Part shown: piece by piece, positions 59,589 to 64,000 of the stretch
How the letters are laid out: every line of letters begins with the position of its first letter
Numbering within the stretch: the stretch's first letter is position 1
Assembly: GCF_020055635.1 (NCBI RefSeq)
Contig: NZ_JAIPUT010000004.1
Span: forward strand, 101,568-165,567
Origin: Marivita sp.
GTDB taxonomy: Bacteria > Pseudomonadota > Alphaproteobacteria > Rhodobacterales > Rhodobacteraceae
Reading direction: 5' to 3'
Length of the DNA: 64,000 bases
Translations under genes and position numbers: made by a program
The notes under the pieces: model-generated
What the model saw: only the letters and a program-made list of their open reading frames with translations
Databases searched by the model: none
Told to the model about the DNA's origin: nothing

Positions 59589-61124
59589 TCACGCCTCGAC
59601 ATGCGCCACCTCCATGTCATGTGCGCCGCCCATCATCAGGCCGATCTCTTCCATGTTCAGATCCGCAACCGGCTTCAACGAGGACAACCGCCCTTCATTG
59701 AGTGCGCCAAACCGGTCGGCGATTTCCAGCAGTTCGTCCAGATCCTGGCTGACCACCAGGATCGCCGCGCCTTTCGAGGCAAGATCCAGCAGCGCCTGCC
59801 GGATCGCGGCGGCGGCGGCGGCATCGACGCCCCAGGTCGGCTGGTTGACCACGAGGATGTCGGGGTTCTGCGCCACCTCGCGCCCGATGACGAATTTCTG
59901 CAAATTGCCCCCCGAAAGCGCGCGCGCCGCCACATGGGTGCCGGGGGTGCGCACGTCGAACCGCTCGATGACGTCGCCCGCAAACCCATCGGCGCGTTTC
60001 CAATTGATGAAGCCGTTCTTGACCAGCCCTTGACGCCGTCCTGCCGTCAGCACGGCGTTTTCCGTCAGGCTCATGTTCGGAGCAGCGGCATGGCCCAACC
60101 GTTCCTCCGGCGCGGTCAGGCACCCGGCGGCGCGGCGCGCGACCGGTCCGTCGCGGCTCACATCCGCACCCTTGACCCAGATCGTGCCGCGCGGTGTCGT
60201 GCGTTCGCCCGAAAGCGCCAGCAGCAATTCGTCCTGACCGTTGCCCGCAACCCCGCCAAAGCCCAGCACCTCGCCCGCGCGGACCTCAAAGCTGATCCCG
60301 CGCAAAGGTGTGCCGAAGGCGCCCGGCGCGGGCATCGTCAGGTTGTCGACCCGCAGCAGCACCTCGCCGGGCGTGGTGTGTTTGGCGGCGGGCGCGGCAA
60401 AGCTCGACCCGACCATCATCTCGGCCATCGCCCGTGCGGTGGTCTCGGACGGGGTGCAGGTGGCAACCTTCTTGCCCAGCCGCAGGATCGTCGCGTGGTC
60501 GCAGAGCGTGCGGATCTCTTCCAGCTTGTGGCTGATATAGAGGATCGCGGTGCCTTCGGATTTCAGCTTGCGCAATGTCTCGAACAGGATCTCGACCTCC
60601 TGCGGGGTCAGCACCGAGGTCGGCTCGTCCATGATCAGCAGGCGCGGCTCTTGCAGCAGACAGCGGATGATCTCGACCCGTTGCCGTTCGCCCGCCGACA
60701 GCGTGCCGACGGTGCGCGCCGGATCGAGCGGCAGCCCGTAGGTCTCCGACACCTCGCGGATCTGCCTGGCCAGATCGCGGCGCGGCGGCGGGTTTTCCAT
60801 GCCAAGCGCCACGTTTTCCGCCACGTCGAGCGCATCGAAGAGCGAGAAATGCTGGAACACCATCGCCACGCCAGCCTTGCGCGCCGCACTTGGTTCGGAC
60901 GGTGCATAGGGCGCACCGCGCAGGGTCATGCTGCCCTTGTCCGGTTTCACCAGCCCGTAGATCATCTTGACCAGCGTGGACTTGCCCGCACCGTTTTCGC
61001 CCAGCAAAGCGTGGATTTCGCCTTCGCGGATGTCGAAGGACACCTCGTCATTGGCGACGACGCCGGGATAGGCCTTGGTCAGCCCCGAGAGGCGAAGGAG
61101 GTCGTCTGGCGTGTTGGAGGACAC
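59589..61124 (-). CDS. BMP-type ABC transporter ATP-binding protein (two nucleotide-binding domains; GTG start)
   Basis: LLGENGAGKSTLVKMIYGLVKPDKGS; LSAGERQRVEIIRCLLQEPRLLIMDEPTSVLTPQE; LSGGNLQKFVIGREV. Confidence 0.94.
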   Translation of the reverse strand: MSSNTPDDLLRLSGLTKAYPGVVANDEVSFDIREGEIHALLGENGAGKSTLVKMIYGLVKPDKGSMTLRGAPYAPSEPSAARKAGVAMVFQHFSLFDALDVAENVALGMENPPPRRDLARQIREVSETYGLPLDPARTVGTLSAGERQRVEIIRCLLQEPRLLIMDEPTSVLTPQEVEILFETLRKLKSEGTAILYISHKLEEIRTLCDHATILRLGKKVATCTPSETTARAMAEMMVGSSFAAPAAKHTTPGEVLLRVDNLTMPAPGAFGTPLRGISFEVRAGEVLGFGGVAGNGQDELLLALSGERTTPRGTIWVKGADVSRDGPVARRAAGCLTAPEERLGHAAAPNMSLTENAVLTAGRRQGLVKNGFINWKRADGFAGDVIERFDVRTPGTHVAARALSGGNLQKFVIGREVAQNPDILVVNQPTWGVDAAAAAAIRQALLDLASKGAAILVVSQDLDELLEIADRFGALNEGRLSSLKPVADLNMEEIGLMMGGAHDMEVAHVEA

Positions 61125-62032
61125 TGAACACCTGCGTTGATCGTTGAAAGGCTCAATAGCTGTGCGGCAACCCCCACGGCAATCGCTTGCGGATGTTTGC
61201 CAAGGGATTTTTGCCCAATCGGACAGCAAATGCGAGATATTTGGGCGTCGGAATGGCCCATCTTGCGCAGGCGTGACGAAAACCGCGCTTTTTTCGTGTC
61301 GGACCCGATCAGCCCGGCAAAGCCGAAGCCGTGGCGCAAAAGCGCGTCACACAGGCTCAGGTCGAGCGCGTGGGAATAGGTCAGGATCAGGTGCGCCGCG
61401 TCTTCCGGCGCATGTCGGACGACGCGCAGCGGATCGCTGGCGGGCAGGGCGTTCACCGCGTCGGGAATGGCGTCGGGAAAGCGGTTTGGCGCGGTGTCGA
61501 CCCAGGTGATGCCGATCTCGGGGATCGGGTGCAGCACATCGACCAGCGCGCGCCCGACATGGCCCGCGCCCCAGATCCAGAGCGCGCGGGTGGGACGGGC
61601 CAGTGGCTCGACGAACCAGCCCTGCACCATGCGCGGGCGCAGATCGACGCCCTGGTTGCGGGCGCAGGTGGTGAGGCGTTTGACCGCCAAGGGCATGTCC
61701 CCCGGGCCGCGCGAGATGACGGTTTGATCCTCCAGTTCGGTCAGCCGCGCGGCATCGTAAACCTCGGTCAGCAAAGTGACCGCGCCACCGCAGCACTGGC
61801 CCAGTTCCGGCCCCAAGGGATGGCGGCTGAACCCGTCACGGGCAAAGGCCTGCTGTGCCGCCTGATACTCCAACGCGCCGCCGCCGATGGTGCCCGACTG
61901 CCCGCCCTCCCAGACCAGCATCGCCGCGCCCACCTCGCGCGGGGAGGAGCCCTGCACCTCGGCGATCACCACGCGGGCAACGCGGCCATGTGCCGTCACC
62001 GCCGCGCGCAGGCTTTGAAGGTCAAACGCCAT
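61079..62032 (-). CDS. xdhC: Xanthine dehydrogenase accessory protein XdhC
   Basis: GSSPREVGAAMLVWEGGQSGTIGGGALE; GAGHVGRALVDVL. Confidence 0.92.
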   Translation of the reverse strand: MAFDLQSLRAAVTAHGRVARVVIAEVQGSSPREVGAAMLVWEGGQSGTIGGGALEYQAAQQAFARDGFSRHPLGPELGQCCGGAVTLLTEVYDAARLTELEDQTVISRGPGDMPLAVKRLTTCARNQGVDLRPRMVQGWFVEPLARPTRALWIWGAGHVGRALVDVLHPIPEIGITWVDTAPNRFPDAIPDAVNALPASDPLRVVRHAPEDAAHLILTYSHALDLSLCDALLRHGFGFAGLIGSDTKKARFSSRLRKMGHSDAQISRICCPIGQKSLGKHPQAIAVGVAAQLLSLSTINAGVQCPPTRQTTSFASRG

Positions 62033-64000
62033 CGCGGACCCTTTCGATGGCTGCCAGAACCCGTTCCGGCGTGGCGGGCGCCTTGAGCGCCGGATAGCCG
62101 GTGCCACAGGACGCCACCGCGTCGGATAACGCGAGGAACACCGACATGCCCAGCATGAAAGGCGGCTCGCCCACCGCCTTGGAGCGGTAGATCGTGTCCT
62201 CGCGGTTGCGCCCATCCCAAAGCGCCACGTTGAACACGTCGGGCCGGTCCGAACAGGCGGGGATCTTGTAGGTCGAGGGCGCGTGGGTGCGCAGGCGTCC
62301 GGCCTCGTCCCAGACCAGTTCCTCGGTGGTGAGCCAGCCCGCGCCCTGCACGAAGCCGCCTTCGACCTGCCCGATGTCGATCGCCGGGTTCAGCGACGAT
62401 CCCGCGTCATGCAGGATGTCGGTGCGCAGGATGCGGTACTCGCCGGTCAACGTGTCCACCGCCACTTCGCTCACCGCCGCGCCATAGGCGAAATAGAAGA
62501 ACGGCCGGCCCTGGCCCTTGATCCGATCCCAGCTGAGTTTCGGCGTGCGGTAGAACCCGGTTGCCGACAGGCTGATGCGCGCCTCGTAGGTCAGCTGCGC
62601 GGCCTTGGCAAAGCTGTAGGTCTCGCCCATCACGGTCACGTTGCCATCGGCGAACACCACGTCCTGCGCATCGCATTGATGCAGGCTGGCCAGATGATTG
62701 GCCATCCGGTCGCGGATCGTGTCGCAGGCGGCCTTGACGGCCATGCCGTTCAGGTCGCTGCCCGAGGACGCCGCCGTGGCCGAGGTGTTGGGCACCTTGG
62801 CGGTGTCGGTCGCGGTGATCCTGACCCTCTCCAGCGGCACGCCGAACCGGTCGGCGGCCACCTGCGCCACCTTCTGGAACAGGCCCTGTCCCATCTCGGT
62901 GCCGCCGTGGTTCATGTGGATGGAACCGTCGTCGTAGACATGCACCAGCGCGCCGGCCTGGTTGAGATGCGTCAGGGTGAAGGAGATGCCGAACTTCACC
63001 GGCGTCAGCGCGATGCCGCGCTTCAACACCGGCTCGGCCGCGTTCCACTCCGCGATCGCCCGCCGCCGGACGTGGTAGTCCGACGTCTCCACCAGCCGGT
63101 CGACCAGTTCCGGCAGGATGAAATCCTCCACCACCTGTCCGTAGGGCGTCGTCCACCCCGGCACCTCGCGCCGGGGCGCGGCGGGCTCGGCCACCGCCTG
63201 CACCGCGCCCCGGCTGGTCAGGTCGTCCTGCGGCGCCGCCAGCGCTTCCGCCCCCTGCTTCATTGTGCCGGAAATATCCCGGTGGGAGTCGGCCCGGGAC
63301 GGGCCGGCGGGGGGCTGGCCCCCCGCGCCGCCGCCGATGGCGCCATAGAAGTTGACGCGCCGCACCCCCAGCGGGTCGCGCCCGAGGGCATGGGCGATCT
63401 GGTCCATCGCCCGCTCGATCCCCAGCATGCCCTGCGGCCCGCCGAAGCCGCGGAAGGCGGTGGCGGACTGGGTGTTGGTGCGCAGCCGGTGCGAGACGAT
63501 CCGCACCGCCGGCAGCCAGTAGGCGTTGTCGGCGTGCAGCATCGCGCGATCTGCAACCGGAAGAGACAAATCCATCGACCAACCGCAACGACACAACTGC
63601 AGGAACGACAATCCGGAAATGCGACCTTCGGAGTCATGGCCTACGCGATAGTCTATGCGGAAATCATGCCGTTTTCCGGTGATCATCATGTCGTCATCGC
63701 GGTCATAACGCATCGCACAGGGCTTGCCCGTCAGAGATGCCGCAACGGCGCAGGACACCGCCAAGTGATTGCCCTGGCTTTCTTTTCCGCCAAACCCACC
63801 ACCCATCCGACGGATTTCGCAGCGCACGGCATTCATGGGCTTGCCCAGCGCTTCCGCCACTTTGTGCTGAATTTCGGTGGGGTGCTGGGTGGAAGAATAG
63901 ACGACCATATCGCCAGCTTCTTGCGGCAATACGATACTTCTTAAAGAACGTTCTATTGCTTGAATTGTTTCTGGTGTCCAAAGGTCATACCATGCACTTT
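62022..64000 (-). CDS. xdhB: Xanthine dehydrogenase molybdopterin-binding subunit (5' end beyond window)
   Basis: STQHPTEIQHKVAEALG, RMGGGFGGKESQ, FRGFGGPQGMLGIERAMDQIAHALGRDPLGVRRVNFY; frame stays open to the window edge. Confidence 0.93.
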   Translation of the reverse strand, partial: SAWYDLWTPETIQAIERSLRSIVLPQEAGDMVVYSSTQHPTEIQHKVAEALGKPMNAVRCEIRRMGGGFGGKESQGNHLAVSCAVAASLTGKPCAMRYDRDDDMMITGKRHDFRIDYRVGHDSEGRISGLSFLQLCRCGWSMDLSLPVADRAMLHADNAYWLPAVRIVSHRLRTNTQSATAFRGFGGPQGMLGIERAMDQIAHALGRDPLGVRRVNFYGAIGGGAGGQPPAGPSRADSHRDISGTMKQGAEALAAPQDDLTSRGAVQAVAEPAAPRREVPGWTTPYGQVVEDFILPELVDRLVETSDYHVRRRAIAEWNAAEPVLKRGIALTPVKFGISFTLTHLNQAGALVHVYDDGSIHMNHGGTEMGQGLFQKVAQVAADRFGVPLERVRITATDTAKVPNTSATAASSGSDLNGMAVKAACDTIRDRMANHLASLHQCDAQDVVFADGNVTVMGETYSFAKAAQLTYEARISLSATGFYRTPKLSWDRIKGQGRPFFYFAYGAAVSEVAVDTLTGEYRILRTDILHDAGSSLNPAIDIGQVEGGFVQGAGWLTTEELVWDEAGRLRTHAPSTYKIPACSDRPDVFNVALWDGRNREDTIYRSKAVGEPPFMLGMSVFLALSDAVASCGTGYPALKAPATPERVLAAIERVRDGV
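63290..63326. repeat. Tandem hairpin element embedded in xdhB coding sequence
   Basis: cggccc-gggac-gggccg (63290-63306) and gcgggggg-ctgg-ccccccgc (63307-63326). Confidence 0.75.

Overview
Chromosomal window from a high-GC alphaproteobacterium, most likely Rhodobacteraceae/Roseobacter-type by gene content and order. It carries two polar amino-acid ABC transporter loci, hom, glpX, recJ, tRNA-Glu, rarA-crcB-rluC-ATP12, an aapJQMP-like operon, argB/engB/yidC, an EAL protein, ttcA, hrpB, uvrB, an NDUFS4-like protein, sodC, tRNA-Arg, xylB and nadX. It also holds a large formate dehydrogenase (FDH) respiratory/maturation island, an Mrp/DUF6494/DUF6505 operon, and a BMP-family nucleobase ABC transporter plus xdhC/xdhB operon that runs off the right edge. 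No CRISPR, rRNA, phage or IS element was recognised. The most unusual signal is a family of tandem arrays of short, nearly perfect palindromes. Units are about 20 bp, mostly with a TTCGAA/TTTCGAAA core, and each unit has different arm sequence. The arrays start 5-6 nt after a + strand stop codon at four convergent gene junctions (about 1.74, 41.29, 49.63 and 53.03 kb) and nearly fill the gap at three of them. Other points of interest: a structured-looking noncoding block beside one array inside a split FDH locus; in-frame remnants of a DegP/HtrA protease and a MOSC-domain protein at what appear to be their usual positions; a palindromic element apparently inserted in frame in xdhB together with a sharp composition break in the same gene; several unannotated microproteins; and a tungstate-binding-like/cytochrome c chimera in the FDH island.
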